Shown: positions 53,070 through 62,489 of the stretch, piece by piece
How the letters are laid out: every line of letters begins with the position of its first letter
Numbering within the stretch: position 1 is the stretch's first letter
Source: Roseivirga echinicomitans
GTDB taxonomy: Bacteria; Bacteroidota; Bacteroidia; Cytophagales; Cyclobacteriaceae
NCBI RefSeq assembly: GCF_001592935.1
Contig: NZ_LRDB01000012.1
Coordinates: 310,001 to 374,000, forward strand
DNA: 64,000 nt
Direction of reading: 5' to 3'
Made by a program: the position numbers and the translations under genes
The notes under the pieces: model-generated
Told to the model about the DNA's origin: nothing
Databases searched by the model: none
Seen by the model: only the letters and a program-made list of their open reading frames with translations

Positions 53070-55193
53070 TCACATCGTATCAAACATGTTTTCTAAATCA
53101 CTGATAAAGGATTTTTTATCTTTTTCAAAATCATGTACAATTCTACGGTGATTATTCAATTGATAGGATTCGTACTGATAATGGCAGGTAAATGTAAAGC
53201 GAATATATTCTAAAATCCATAAGTCCCACCAAGGCCTCATTTTAGTTGTGCCAAGCTTAGAAGAAGAGTTAGTGTCAAATAATACGAGTTGATTTTTATG
53301 AAAATAATTCACCATTAAATGGGGGGTAGCTTCCTCTAATGGTTGTCTAATGGTTGTTTTGCCCCTTAGAATTGTTAAGTCACCTTTGATTGACAAAAAA
53401 TCCACTTCGTTATTTCCGCTAGGAACTCCAAAGTAGAGCGTATCTCTGGTATAGTTGATAATTGTGGTATTGTTGAATATCTGATTACCAACGGTTTGAT
53501 TTGGAGTTTGCATTCCATTGACACGGGTGTCTGGCTCTCTTTTAACGAAAGTGCTGTTGTTGAAGGTGATAAGACTTGCGATGTTCTTTTTTCTGTTCAG
53601 TATTTGGTCTTTTATATCTAATTCGTAGGTGTCGACCAAATTTTTATCACTTTGAAAAGATACCGCCCAATCAACCCCTACATCTTCGAAGATGCAGTTG
53701 TTGAAGTTGATTTTACCGAGATAGCAGTTACTCAAATCTGTGAGGTATTTCGATTTACTTTTTTCTGTATACACATATGAATCATCTATTTCTTCCAATA
53801 AATCAGACTGTTTATCTCCAGGTAATAAAAAATCAATCATCAAAGGAGGGCAATCACTGTGAATAATATCATTCACCTCAATTGAGCCAATTAAAAATGC
53901 ATGCTTTGTAAGCTGAGTTAGAATCATCTGTCTTTCATAATTTTCAAAAAGGCAGTTGCTGATTTTGAGCTTATTGACATATCTAATTTGAAAGGCAGAT
54001 AAACATTTCAAATACATGAACCTGAATTGATCACCAAATTCAGTGATGTATGGATTTCCAGTCAAGTATGGATTTGGGTCAGTGTCATAGTCAAGGAAAT
54101 TCAATCTTTGACCATCAAATACTGAATCGGAAATATCAATGTTACCCGGCTCGTGTTGACTGTTGGCAAGTTGGGTGTCTAACTCTATGTCTTGATAGAT
54201 ATCTGGGTCATGATTGCCGCGGGCAAAATGGCATCTTTTTATTGTTAAATTACCTATAGAATTCCATACGATACCCTGCTTGGCAATATCATATGATTTA
54301 CCAAAATAGCAATCTGTGATATCGGCATTAATGTTTCCGAAAGGAGTCTCAGTGATTTTATTACTACCCATAATCAAGCCATCTAGAAACTGCCCAGAGA
54401 AATGCACTTTATCCAGACTAATATTTAAAGCTTTACTCTCATTGGTACTCGTGAAAATAAAGTAACTAAGGCCTTCCTGAACGAAACCGTTCTTGATAAT
54501 GACTTCTCCATGCCCTTTAAATGTTGGGGCTTCTCCTCCCCATATACATCCATTAGAAACATAGGCATTCCGTGGGATAATTGGATGACCTTCATAACGA
54601 TCGTCTTTAAACTTGAACCCAGTTAACTTATTGCCAGTTGGCGCATTTTCCAAGAAACAGTAATTGGTGGCGGCTGTACTGTTAGTACTAGGGAAACTGG
54701 AACATATATTGTCACCTATTTTAAAGAAACGGGCATTATCTAGTTCAAGTTCGGCATCTGGTTCACTCAGGTTGCACCAGTTTTGTGCCTGCGCTACTTG
54801 AAGGCCACAGTCAATTGTACCTCCTTCCAAATCAATAGTCAAAGAGCCACCTAATAGTTCAAACCCAAAGAATTTATCTGGAAACTTCAGCATGTTGCCT
54901 CGAAGCTTAATCACGACCTTTTTGTCACCTATTTGAAGCCATTTTCTAGCCTCAGATTCTTCGGTCGCACCTGGGGCTTTTATTTCTGCACAACTACGTC
55001 TTGTAGTCAGCCCCTCTAAATGATATTCTTCTGGCTGCGAACTGTTAGGGAATTCGATGGTGATGCTATTGTCTCTAACTCCAAGAGCTGTCTCAAATGA
55101 ACTGAATTTTAAGCGTTTAACCTTTGTATCTCTGTTGGCTCTGCTTTGCACTGTTTTGTTTACAAAATCATTGAGCCCTAGTTTCTTTATCAT
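53070..55193 (-). CDS. Large beta-helix-like protein (707 aa), cytoplasmic-type N-terminus
   Basis: The N-terminus (MIKKLGLNDFVNKTVQSRANR) shows no signal peptide. The middle has serial units of about 20-45 residues with a hydrophobic-N/C/F pattern: ITDCYFG, IKRCHFARG, ISDSVFDG, ISNCLFENY, FNNCIFEDV, FNNSTFVKR. This ladder is typical of right-handed parallel beta-helices such as pectate-lyase-like or tailspike folds. A basic-aromatic C-terminus (about 630-707, WWDLWILEYIRFTFTCHYQYES) differs from it. No polysaccharide-lyase catalytic residues could be assigned. Upstream 55194-55486 lacks a clear promoter for this strand. Confidence 0.65.
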   Translation of the reverse strand: MIKKLGLNDFVNKTVQSRANRDTKVKRLKFSSFETALGVRDNSITIEFPNSSQPEEYHLEGLTTRRSCAEIKAPGATEESEARKWLQIGDKKVVIKLRGNMLKFPDKFFGFELLGGSLTIDLEGGTIDCGLQVAQAQNWCNLSEPDAELELDNARFFKIGDNICSSFPSTNSTAATNYCFLENAPTGNKLTGFKFKDDRYEGHPIIPRNAYVSNGCIWGGEAPTFKGHGEVIIKNGFVQEGLSYFIFTSTNESKALNISLDKVHFSGQFLDGLIMGSNKITETPFGNINADITDCYFGKSYDIAKQGIVWNSIGNLTIKRCHFARGNHDPDIYQDIELDTQLANSQHEPGNIDISDSVFDGQRLNFLDYDTDPNPYLTGNPYITEFGDQFRFMYLKCLSAFQIRYVNKLKISNCLFENYERQMILTQLTKHAFLIGSIEVNDIIHSDCPPLMIDFLLPGDKQSDLLEEIDDSYVYTEKSKSKYLTDLSNCYLGKINFNNCIFEDVGVDWAVSFQSDKNLVDTYELDIKDQILNRKKNIASLITFNNSTFVKREPDTRVNGMQTPNQTVGNQIFNNTTIINYTRDTLYFGVPSGNNEVDFLSIKGDLTILRGKTTIRQPLEEATPHLMVNYFHKNQLVLFDTNSSSKLGTTKMRPWWDLWILEYIRFTFTCHYQYESYQLNNHRRIVHDFEKDKKSFISDLENMFDTM

Positions 55194-55355
55194 CTTGGCT
55201 GAATTAGAGTAAAAAATAGAACAAGGGGTTCTTCTGTAAGTTAGTCAATCTAGTGGTCTTTACGAATTGTCCCAAAATGGGCGAGGTAGACTTTCACTGC
55301 AACATCTTAGAGGAATTATTTTCCATGTAACACCAATCAAACTGTTTCGTGAGTT

Positions 55356-55387
55356 TTTGCAAACATTTTAAGTCAATATTGAATTTG
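55356..55387 (+). promoter_or_regulatory. Possible promoter of the RapA-like gene
   Basis: TTTG (55356-55359), 20 bases, TGAATTTG (55380-55387), one mismatch to the -7 consensus; implies a leader of about 95 bases. The remainder of the 293-bp gap (55194-55486) shows nothing else. Confidence 0.35.
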
Positions 55388-55486
55388 TTCGTCAACTTTG
55401 CTGAGCAGGAAGAGAGCGCTGCAACTCAATGGTAAATCCGGTTCGGCCTGACTCAATTTCAACATTAACCAAATAAGAATTATTCT

Positions 55487-58318
55487 ATGGGAAACTTCTT
55501 TCCAGAGCAAAGATGGACAAGTGAGGGAGAGCCTGAACTAGGTGTGGGAATCGTTACAGGAATCAGTAAAGGGAGGGTTATTATTCATTTTCCTCTACCA
55601 GATGAAACGCGACAGTATGCCATGGAAAATGCTCCCTTGCGTAGGGTGATTTTCAAGCCTGGAGATACCATCGTGGATAAAAGTCAAAAGCCATTATTGG
55701 TGGATAGGGTAGATGAGAAGGGTGATTTATTCATTTATATAGGGAAAGATAGAAGCCTATCGGAAGCTGAGCTTGGCGATGTATCCGTAACGCATGGTGT
55801 GGATGATCGCCTTTTTACGGGGGATGTTGAAACGCCACAGTTATTTGCGCTACGCAGAAAGACACTAGAATACGACCATCATAGAAGAATTTCGCCCATC
55901 AATGGATTTGTGGGTGGTCGAATCGACCTGATTCCCCATCAGTTATATATCGCTCATGAGGTGAGTTCGCGCTATGCACCTCGCGTGCTGCTTTCCGATC
56001 AAGTGGGGCTTGGTAAAACCATTGAGGCCTGTTTGATCTTGCATCGTCTATTGTTGAGCGGACGGATTTCTAGGGTGTTAATCCTTGTTCCGGACTCATT
56101 GGTGCACCAATGGTTTGTAGAACTGCTCAGACGATTTAACCTGTGGTTTCATATTTATGATGAAGAGCGCTGTGCTTCACTCGATAAAAGTGCGCCAGAA
56201 GGGAATCCGTTCTTAGATGACCAGTTGATTATTTGCAGCACTTCTTTTGTGGCAGGTTCACAAACCCGTGCTCGGCAGGCGCTAACCGCCAGCTGGGATA
56301 TACTCGTAGTGGATGAAGCCCATCATTTGGAATGGTCTGTTGATAAAGTAAGCCATGAGTATGCCATTGTGGAGATGCTGAGTAAAGTGGCAAAAGGCTT
56401 GTTGTTATTGACCGCGACCCCTGAGCAGTTGGGCGTAGAGAGTCATTTTGCTAGACTTCGATTACTCGACCCAGAACGGTACGCAGATTATAACACCTTC
56501 AAGAATGAATCACAGGACCATACAGCCGTTGCCAATATTGTAGAAAAATTGTCATCGGGCAAGGCATTAGAGGCGGCTGATACCCAATTATTGGAATCGA
56601 TAATTGGGAAGGAAAGAATGGAAGCCTTTGCCAAAGGAAGCGAAGCTGCCAAGAACTACCTTATTGAAGATTTGCTCGACCAACATGGTCCTGGGCGGGT
56701 AGTGTTTAGAAACACACGATCTGCAATGAGTGGTTTTCCAAAACGAAAAGTTCACCTTATTCCTCTCCAAGCAGGAGAAGAGCATGAACGGTGGGTAACA
56801 CGTTTATCGCAGGAGTATGCCATCGATATGGAGCCATCAGGTTCCGTTTCGACTAAGCAAAAATTCTGGTTTAATGAAGACCCAAGAGTGAGCTGGTTGG
56901 TAAAACTGATGAAGCAACTAAAACCGTCAAAAGCGGTGCTGATTTGCAGAAGTAAAGAAAAAGTACTGGCCTTGGAGGCCACTTTAAAAAAGCTGAGTAG
57001 CATAAAAGTGGCCGTTTTTCACGAAGACCTTACCATTGTGCAAAGGGATAGGAATGCGGCTTGGTTTGCTGAACCTGATGGTGCTCGTTTACTCCTTTGT
57101 TCTGAAATAGGCAGTGAGGGAAGGAATTTTCAATTTGCACATCACCTTATTCTCTTCGATTTGCCGGTTCATCCTGAATTATTGGAACAGAGAATCGGGC
57201 GCTTGGACCGGATTGGACAATTGGAAGATATCCAAATTCATGTGCCTTACCTTCAGGGAAGTCCGCAAGAAGTGCTTGTTCGGTGGTTTCACGAAGGGTT
57301 AAATGCTTTTGAAGAAAACTTGGAGGGTGGAAATCAACTGGTGCAATTGTTTTACCATCGCTTGAAGGAAGCCACCTTGTCTGTTTTATCAGCTACAGTT
57401 GGCGATCAACTTGAATCGCTGATTGCCAATACAGCAGCTTATCATCAAAAGCTAAAGGAAATGCTGGCCAATGGTCGAGATCGATTGCTCGAAATGAATT
57501 CCTTCCGACCTAGAGTTGCTGGGAAATTGGTAGAGCAGATCAAAGCAGCAGACTCGGATATGGGCCTGGAGAAGTACATGACTCAGGTTTTTGAGCAATT
57601 CGGAGTTGACATGGAAGATTTGGCACCAAGGACTTATTTATTACATCCGCAACAAGCCAATGCAGTTCAATTCCCCTCTATTCCAGATCAAGGGATTTCT
57701 ATCACTTTTGATCGAAAGCGTGCCTTGAGTAGGGAAGATATCAGTTTTGTGAGTTGGGATCACCCGATGGCCACAGGTGCAATAGATATGGTGCTGAGCT
57801 CAGGAACGGGAGGCGCCAGTTACGGAGTGCTTCGCGGAACAGGCAATTCAATGATTCTTTTGGAAGTGCTTTTTGTGCTCGAAACATCTGGTGGCAAGAA
57901 TATTAATGTGGATCGTTTTCTTCCTAATACGCCTTTGAGGATTGTCGTAGATCATAGCGGTGAGGAGGTTACGGAAGAGTATCCGGTTGAACTGTTTGAT
58001 CAGCAATTAAGGCCAGGGCAAGTGAATGATTTGCTAGAAAATGAATATTTGGTGGACACTATTCTTCCTCATATGATCAAGTGCGCCACTGAATTGGTAG
58101 AAGGACTTAGAGAGAAAGAAGTCATAAAAGGGCTGAAACAGGTGAGCCTTACCATGAACCATGAAATTGGTAGACTTGCTTCACTTCATGAGAAAAACAA
58201 AAGCATTAGGCCAGAAGAAATCCAGATTGCCCTTAATGAAGAAGCCATGCTTTCGAGGTTGATCAGAAGCTCCCGTGTTAGAATGGATGCGCTTCAGCTG
58301 ATTAAAGAAGGAGCTTGA
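55487..58318 (+). CDS. rapA: RapA-like SWI2/SNF2 ATPase (RNA polymerase-associated)
   Basis: 943 residues in RapA order: N-terminal Tudor/KOW-like domain (about 1-120, beginning FFPEQRWTSEGEPELGVG), SNF2 ATPase with Walker A SDQVGLGKTIEA (about 169-180) and DEAH box VVDEAHHLEW, second helicase lobe with ICRSKEKVLALE, HEDLTIVQRDR and QRIGRLDRIGQ (motif VI), and a long C-terminal region. RapA recycles stalled RNA polymerase in gammaproteobacteria; the N-terminal opening and length match that branch rather than generic SNF2 proteins. Convergent with cbpM, six bases between stops. Confidence 0.85.
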   Translation: MGNFFPEQRWTSEGEPELGVGIVTGISKGRVIIHFPLPDETRQYAMENAPLRRVIFKPGDTIVDKSQKPLLVDRVDEKGDLFIYIGKDRSLSEAELGDVSVTHGVDDRLFTGDVETPQLFALRRKTLEYDHHRRISPINGFVGGRIDLIPHQLYIAHEVSSRYAPRVLLSDQVGLGKTIEACLILHRLLLSGRISRVLILVPDSLVHQWFVELLRRFNLWFHIYDEERCASLDKSAPEGNPFLDDQLIICSTSFVAGSQTRARQALTASWDILVVDEAHHLEWSVDKVSHEYAIVEMLSKVAKGLLLLTATPEQLGVESHFARLRLLDPERYADYNTFKNESQDHTAVANIVEKLSSGKALEAADTQLLESIIGKERMEAFAKGSEAAKNYLIEDLLDQHGPGRVVFRNTRSAMSGFPKRKVHLIPLQAGEEHERWVTRLSQEYAIDMEPSGSVSTKQKFWFNEDPRVSWLVKLMKQLKPSKAVLICRSKEKVLALEATLKKLSSIKVAVFHEDLTIVQRDRNAAWFAEPDGARLLLCSEIGSEGRNFQFAHHLILFDLPVHPELLEQRIGRLDRIGQLEDIQIHVPYLQGSPQEVLVRWFHEGLNAFEENLEGGNQLVQLFYHRLKEATLSVLSATVGDQLESLIANTAAYHQKLKEMLANGRDRLLEMNSFRPRVAGKLVEQIKAADSDMGLEKYMTQVFEQFGVDMEDLAPRTYLLHPQQANAVQFPSIPDQGISITFDRKRALSREDISFVSWDHPMATGAIDMVLSSGTGGASYGVLRGTGNSMILLEVLFVLETSGGKNINVDRFLPNTPLRIVVDHSGEEVTEEYPVELFDQQLRPGQVNDLLENEYLVDTILPHMIKCATELVEGLREKEVIKGLKQVSLTMNHEIGRLASLHEKNKSIRPEEIQIALNEEAMLSRLIRSSRVRMDALQLIKEGA

Positions 58319-58324
58319 GGCTGT

Positions 58325-58618
58325 TTAGTCTTCGTACAATCGTAGCCTGTTTTTGGTAGCGGTTAACTCCGCTTGCAGGTCATGGATTTTCTCTAATAGG
58401 TTAAACACGGTGTCAATTCCTTCAAAGTTGATATCGAGTTCAACGTGTAGTCGGATCATTTTTTCAACATCAGTTATTTTATCCTGATGAATGTAGGGTG
58501 ATTCTTCTATCGTTTCGATTTCGATCAAACCAAACTCATTCAAATGAGTGAAGAATGACATTTCAACTTTATAGTGCGTACACAATTGATTTAGCGGAAT
58601 GAAATTTTCTAAGCTCAT
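58325..58618 (-). CDS. cbpM: Chaperone modulator CbpM
   Basis: 97 residues: N-terminal MerR-like helix-turn-helix region ([29 protein letters not shown]) and a C-terminal helical part with acidic-Leu heptads ([25 protein letters not shown]). This fits CbpM, which binds the J domain of CbpA and inhibits it. Its start overlaps the stop of cbpA (ATGA, 58615-58618), the usual arrangement. Confidence 0.87.
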   Translation of the reverse strand: MSLENFIPLNQLCTHYKVEMSFFTHLNEFGLIEIETIEESPYIHQDKITDVEKMIRLHVELDINFEGIDTVFNLLEKIHDLQAELTATKNRLRLYED

Positions 58619-59505
58619 GCTGATCGTAATTTAGCTAGTTCATTAAATAATTCTTTTTCCTTGTCGGTAAGGTTGGTGGGTAACGTCACATTATAGGTGA
58701 TGTATAAGTCTCCAAACTTGCCTTCTTTTTTATAAACAGGGAAGCCTTTGCCTTTGAGTTTTACCTTTGTTCCGTTTTGAGTTTCGGGCTGTATTTTTAG
58801 TTTCACCTTTCCATCAAAAGTATCCACGATAAGATCTCCTCCTAGAAGAGCGAGGTATAAGTCAAGGTCTACGCTTGTGTATAAATCATCATTATCAAGT
58901 TTGAATTTGGAATGGTTTTCAACTGAAAATTTGATGTATAAATCTCCATTTGGCCCCTTGTTTATGCCTGGGCTACCATGTCCTTTGATTTTTATAACCT
59001 GGCCATTTTTAACCCCTGCCGGGATGGTAAGGCGAATATTTTTACCGTTGACGGTTAATGTGCGTTTATGGGTAGTGTAGACATCATTCAGGTCTAGCCG
59101 TAGTTCGGCATTGTAATCTTGTCCTTTGTATTGAATATTGCTTGCTCTACTGCCTCTGCCACCAAACATAGATTCGAAAAAATCTGAATAATCACTTTCC
59201 GAAAAACCTCCTGGGCCTTGTTGTTGCTGATAGCCTCGTTGCGATTGTTGTTGCTGTTGTGCTTTCTCAAACTCTTCAGCATGCTTCCAATCCTTTCCAT
59301 ACTTATCGTATTTCTTCCGGTTTTCTGTATTACTCAGCACCTCGTTGGCTTCATTAATCTCTTTGAACTTCTTCTCTGCTTCTTTATCGTCAGGGTTTAG
59401 ATCGGGGTGGTATTTACGAGCTAATTTCCGGTAGGCTTTTTTGATATCGCTTTCGGTTGATTTCTTATCAATACCGAGTATTTTGTAATAGTCTATAAAC
59501 TCCAT
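58615..59505 (-). CDS. cbpA: CbpA-type DnaJ co-chaperone
   Basis: 296 residues: J domain at about 4-70 with HPD at 33-35 ([10 protein letters not shown]), a Gln/Gly-rich linker at about 80-105, and two C-terminal beta domains (about 125-285, [42 protein letters not shown]). No zinc-finger cysteines, so CbpA class (class II) rather than DnaJ. It stimulates the Hsp70 ATPase. Coupled to cbpM by an ATGA overlap. Confidence 0.92.
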   Translation of the reverse strand: MEFIDYYKILGIDKKSTESDIKKAYRKLARKYHPDLNPDDKEAEKKFKEINEANEVLSNTENRKKYDKYGKDWKHAEEFEKAQQQQQSQRGYQQQQGPGGFSESDYSDFFESMFGGRGSRASNIQYKGQDYNAELRLDLNDVYTTHKRTLTVNGKNIRLTIPAGVKNGQVIKIKGHGSPGINKGPNGDLYIKFSVENHSKFKLDNDDLYTSVDLDLYLALLGGDLIVDTFDGKVKLKIQPETQNGTKVKLKGKGFPVYKKEGKFGDLYITYNVTLPTNLTDKEKELFNELAKLRSA

Positions 59506-59720
59506 TTACGTTCTGTTGTACTGGTAATTTAATTCAGTTTGTTCAATAGTATTCAACGTAACAGATATACAAAACGGTCATAATTTCACTGCCAAATGCC
59601 ATTAATTTAGTCCTGCTATGTTTATTTTCAATTTAATGAAATTTCTAGAGTTCTTCTCCTCACTGGTTCTTATCAAGAGTGATTTCCTAGGGAAAGAAAA
59701 AGGAGGTGCCTTAATGCCAC

Positions 59721-60104
59721 TTAATACATGGTGTTGGGGTTCTTCGAAACGCTTGGAATTTCCTGAATGGCATCCCAGTGCTCGCAGATTTTTCCATTTT
59801 CATCAAAGCGAAAAAAATCCATGGTTACGTATTGGTCATTCCCTGGCCAAGTTTGGTGTGTGTGTAGTGCTACTAAATCTCCTTCGGCAATGTAACGCAC
59901 AAACTCAATTGACTTATCTGGATATTCGGTCTGCATCCGCTCAAAATAGCTGATAAACCCTTCGGTTCCATTTTCAACATCTGGGTTATGCTGAATATAC
60001 TCTTGGCCAACGTAGTCTTTAATTGCCTTTTGAGGGTTTCCCTCGTAGGCAGTTTTATAGAAGGCAATAGCGTTTTGTTTATTCTTTTCTAAATCCATGC
60101 TCAT
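59721..60104 (-). CDS. SnoaL-like (NTF2-fold) protein
   Basis: 127 residues with the SnoaL-type order: N-terminal helices (NAIAFYKTAYEGNPQKAIKDYV), GQEYIQHNPDVENGTEGFISYF, DLVALHTHQTWPGNDQYVTMDFFRFDENGKICEHWDAIQE. The HNP and DFFR/EHWD motifs are standard in this cone-fold group. It may be an isomerase/cyclase-like or ligand-binding protein; substrate unknown. The ATG overlaps the stop of the methyltransferase gene (60101-60104). Confidence 0.85.
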   Translation of the reverse strand: MSMDLEKNKQNAIAFYKTAYEGNPQKAIKDYVGQEYIQHNPDVENGTEGFISYFERMQTEYPDKSIEFVRYIAEGDLVALHTHQTWPGNDQYVTMDFFRFDENGKICEHWDAIQEIPSVSKNPNTMY

Positions 60105-60721
60105 GCTTTTTTAAAGCTGCAAAAAGTGAAATTCTGAAGGGTTTCGAAAGGTGTTTTATGATCGATTGTAAGGCAATCTATTTTCTCGAAAAATGGTTTG
60201 AAAGTTTCCTCCATTGAATTTTCGGAATACTGCTTAATATCTATACCGCTACATTTTTCAGGGCCTTTGTCTGAAAATGTACCGATGACCATAATACCGT
60301 TGGTGTTAATGTTTTTACGAGCCGTGTCGATATAGGCTGAAACTTGATTGTCCTCTGTTAGGAAGTGGAAAGCAGCCCTGTCGTGCCAGAAATCATATTT
60401 TTCTTCTGGTTTGAATGATGACGCATCTGCGACAATCCATTTTACGTTTTCGCCTCGCTTGCCAAGTCGCTGTTTTGCTCTGTTGACTGCAGCTTCAGAA
60501 ATGTCTAAGACAGAAATATCAGTATACCCTAAGTCGAGCAAGTGGTCAACCAAAAAGCTGTCACCACTACCAATATCTATGATTTTTGCCGTAAGAGGGA
60601 CTTTGAATTCTTTAAAAAAGCTGAGGGAAGTTTCGGGTGTAGATTGAAACCAGCTTAGGTCTTTAAGTGCCTTCGTTTGGTAGATGTTATTCCAATGTTT
60701 CTCTTGGTCAAAAAAACCCAT
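60101..60721 (-). CDS. Class I SAM-dependent methyltransferase
   Basis: 206 residues. SAM-binding motif I reads IIDIGSGDSFLVDHLLDLG (about 45-63), followed by motif II region VLDISEAAVNRAKQRLG and VADASSF. The N-terminal HWNNIYQTKALKDLSWFQSTPETSL resembles small thiopurine/tellurite-type methyltransferases. Substrate unknown. Coupled to the SnoaL-like gene. Confidence 0.85.
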   Translation of the reverse strand: MGFFDQEKHWNNIYQTKALKDLSWFQSTPETSLSFFKEFKVPLTAKIIDIGSGDSFLVDHLLDLGYTDISVLDISEAAVNRAKQRLGKRGENVKWIVADASSFKPEEKYDFWHDRAAFHFLTEDNQVSAYIDTARKNINTNGIMVIGTFSDKGPEKCSGIDIKQYSENSMEETFKPFFEKIDCLTIDHKTPFETLQNFTFCSFKKA

Positions 60722-60818
60722 GCTGTGTAAACTGATTTCAGTTTATATAGTTTCCTAATTATTATAGACGGATAGAGGTAGAGGGTTTAAGTAGAGTTGT
60801 TAGGGCTGGATATTTGTG

Positions 60819-61163
60819 TTACTTATCACCTAGGTTAAAAGCTAAAGCTTTATCCACCCAGTATTCTAAATCTTCGTCTATATCGAATCCATCTGGTGTG
60901 ATATAGATGAAATTCAGCGAGGGTCTGCCTGAAAAGTCCATGGGTAGACAAACCTCTTTTTTAATCTCTGTTTCATAGGCCACAGCTCCAATTTTAGCCA
61001 TTATAAGGCTGTCACCGTATTTTTTGTTGATATGTATTCCGATACACATTTTTTCATTCACCATGAAAATTAATGCACCCATCATTTTTTTCTCAGTAAA
61101 AAGTACGTTTCTCGATTTTATGATTTGACTTATTCTTTCTCCTAGATAAATGTCGTAGGCCAT
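60819..61163 (-). CDS. TfoX/Sxy N-terminal domain protein
   Basis: 114 residues, single domain. EKKMMGALIFMVNEKMCIGIHI and the later MDFSGRPSLNFIYITPDG match the TfoX N-terminal domain. It lacks the C-terminal domain of competence regulator TfoX. Single-domain forms are widespread with no known role. Lies 20 bases from the DUF1059 gene. Confidence 0.83.
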   Translation of the reverse strand: MAYDIYLGERISQIIKSRNVLFTEKKMMGALIFMVNEKMCIGIHINKKYGDSLIMAKIGAVAYETEIKKEVCLPMDFSGRPSLNFIYITPDGFDIDEDLEYWVDKALAFNLGDK

Positions 61164-61182
61164 ACTTTTTAACTGACTAAGG

Positions 61183-61422
61183 TTATTGGTTTTCTGGTAA
61201 ATTTTCGAATTCTTTTTTCTTGTTATCGAACCATACTTTCATCTCTTGAGGCGACTTCATTATTTCTTGCATTTCTCTCATCGCTTTAAGGTGATCTTCA
61301 TCTTTTTTCTGAAACATTTCCATTCCATGTTGCTGTGCCATTTCTGCCATTTCTTCAAAAGTGTTGGCATGAAACTCTTGTTCACAAGCCCCTCCCAATT
61401 GATTACAGTTCATAGTTTTCAT
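61183..61422 (-). CDS. DUF1059-family small protein
   Basis: 79 residues with MKTMNCNQLGGACEQEFHANTFEEMAEMAQQHGM: two cysteines near the N-terminus (C6, C13) and a metal-binding-like pattern typical of DUF1059, then a helical tail rich in Met/Glu/Lys. Co-directional with the TfoX-N gene. Function unknown. Confidence 0.83.
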   Translation of the reverse strand: MKTMNCNQLGGACEQEFHANTFEEMAEMAQQHGMEMFQKKDEDHLKAMREMQEIMKSPQEMKVWFDNKKKEFENLPENQ

Positions 61423-61678
61423 AATTTCAATTTTCGTAATTAATGTATATTTCTATTTTATTCTCCACACATCGATCTTCAATCTAGTAAATCTTCAGCT
61501 TAATTTAAGCATCAATGTTTTACAGCATTAGGGGTTATCTGTAAAAGAGGAGTGCTTATGGGTTAAGAGATAAACTGGAATATTAAGCTTTATACATTTC
61601 TACTTTATGAAAATTTAACCTGTTTTGGTGTGCATTTTGCTAAACCATTCGTTAAGTTCAAAACAAAGAATCATCATT

Positions 61679-62386
61679 ATGAAAAAACTAACATTACTAC
61701 TTTCATTTTTTCTTGTTTTCAGTTGTGCTGCTGAGGCCCAAATTTTCAAAAAGGCTAAAGATTTATTAGGTGGAGGAGCTGTATTTTCCAAAGAAGAAGC
61801 TGCTAATGCCCTGAAAGAAGCTTTGGAGCAAGGAACCTCCAAGGGGGTTGACTTGCTTTCAAAAGCAGATGGCTATTATAAAAACCCTGAGATTAAAATC
61901 CCTTTTCCTCAAGAAGCAGAGGCGGTTGAAAGCAAATTGAGGGCTCTTGGTTTGGGTAATCAGGTAGACCAGGCGGTAGAATCCTTGAACCGTGCGGCTG
62001 AGGATGCAGCATATGAAGCAAAGGATATTTTTATTGCAGCCATTAAATCACTTACAATTACTGATGCTATTAATATTGTAAAGGGAGATAAGGATGCCGC
62101 TACCCAATTCTTGGAGAGAGAAACAACCACTTCTCTTGAAGGCAAATTTAATCCAATTATTGAGGCTTCATTGCAAAAGGTAAATGCTACTAAGTATTGG
62201 TCAGATGTTATGGGGACTTATAATAAAGTGCCATTTGTGAAGAAAGTGGAGACAGATTTAACTGCTTATGTTACGGCAAAAGCGATTGATGGTCTGTTTC
62301 TGATGATCGCTAAAGAAGAACTTAATATTAGGGATAATGCTGGAGCACGTACCTCTGAACTATTGAAAAAGGTTTTCGGTAAATAA
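61679..62386 (+). CDS. DUF4197 secreted protein
   Basis: 235 residues from ATG 61679 (the upstream frame start at 61625 is discarded because 61679 opens the signal peptide MKKLTLLLSFFLVFSCAAEAQ). The mature protein is helical: KEEAANALKEALEQGTSKGVDLLSKADGYYKNPEIKIPFP is the DUF4197 signature, followed by EDAAYEAKDIFIAAIKSLTITDAINIVKGDKDAATQFLE. Periplasmic or outer-membrane-associated; role unknown. Shares only general features with the 312-aa protein at 9151. The gap 61423-61678 holds nothing else of note. Confidence 0.87.
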   Translation: MKKLTLLLSFFLVFSCAAEAQIFKKAKDLLGGGAVFSKEEAANALKEALEQGTSKGVDLLSKADGYYKNPEIKIPFPQEAEAVESKLRALGLGNQVDQAVESLNRAAEDAAYEAKDIFIAAIKSLTITDAINIVKGDKDAATQFLERETTTSLEGKFNPIIEASLQKVNATKYWSDVMGTYNKVPFVKKVETDLTAYVTAKAIDGLFLMIAKEELNIRDNAGARTSELLKKVFGK

Positions 62387-62443
62387 CCTGCCAATTGTCT
62401 TGAGCTTGCTTTAGGAATCGTCTGTTGGAACAAAGAATTGAAT

Positions 62444-62474
62444 GTAAAAGGACTTCGAAATGAAGTCCTTTTAC
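62444..62474. terminator. Bidirectional terminator
   Basis: 13-bp perfect stem GTAAAAGGACTTC / GAAGTCCTTTTAC with a GAAAT loop, between the convergent DUF4197 and peroxiredoxin genes; both arms carry A/T runs. Confidence 0.85.
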
Positions 62475-62489
62475 TATTTAGGCTAAGCT

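Noticed and set aside
53070-55193. Phage tailspike / prophage remnant
   Set aside because: Beta-helix pattern fits, but no tail, integrase, portal or lysis genes are nearby.
59618-59953. Plus-strand frame of 111 aa
   Set aside because: Mostly antisense to the well-supported SnoaL-like gene; no signal or family resemblance.
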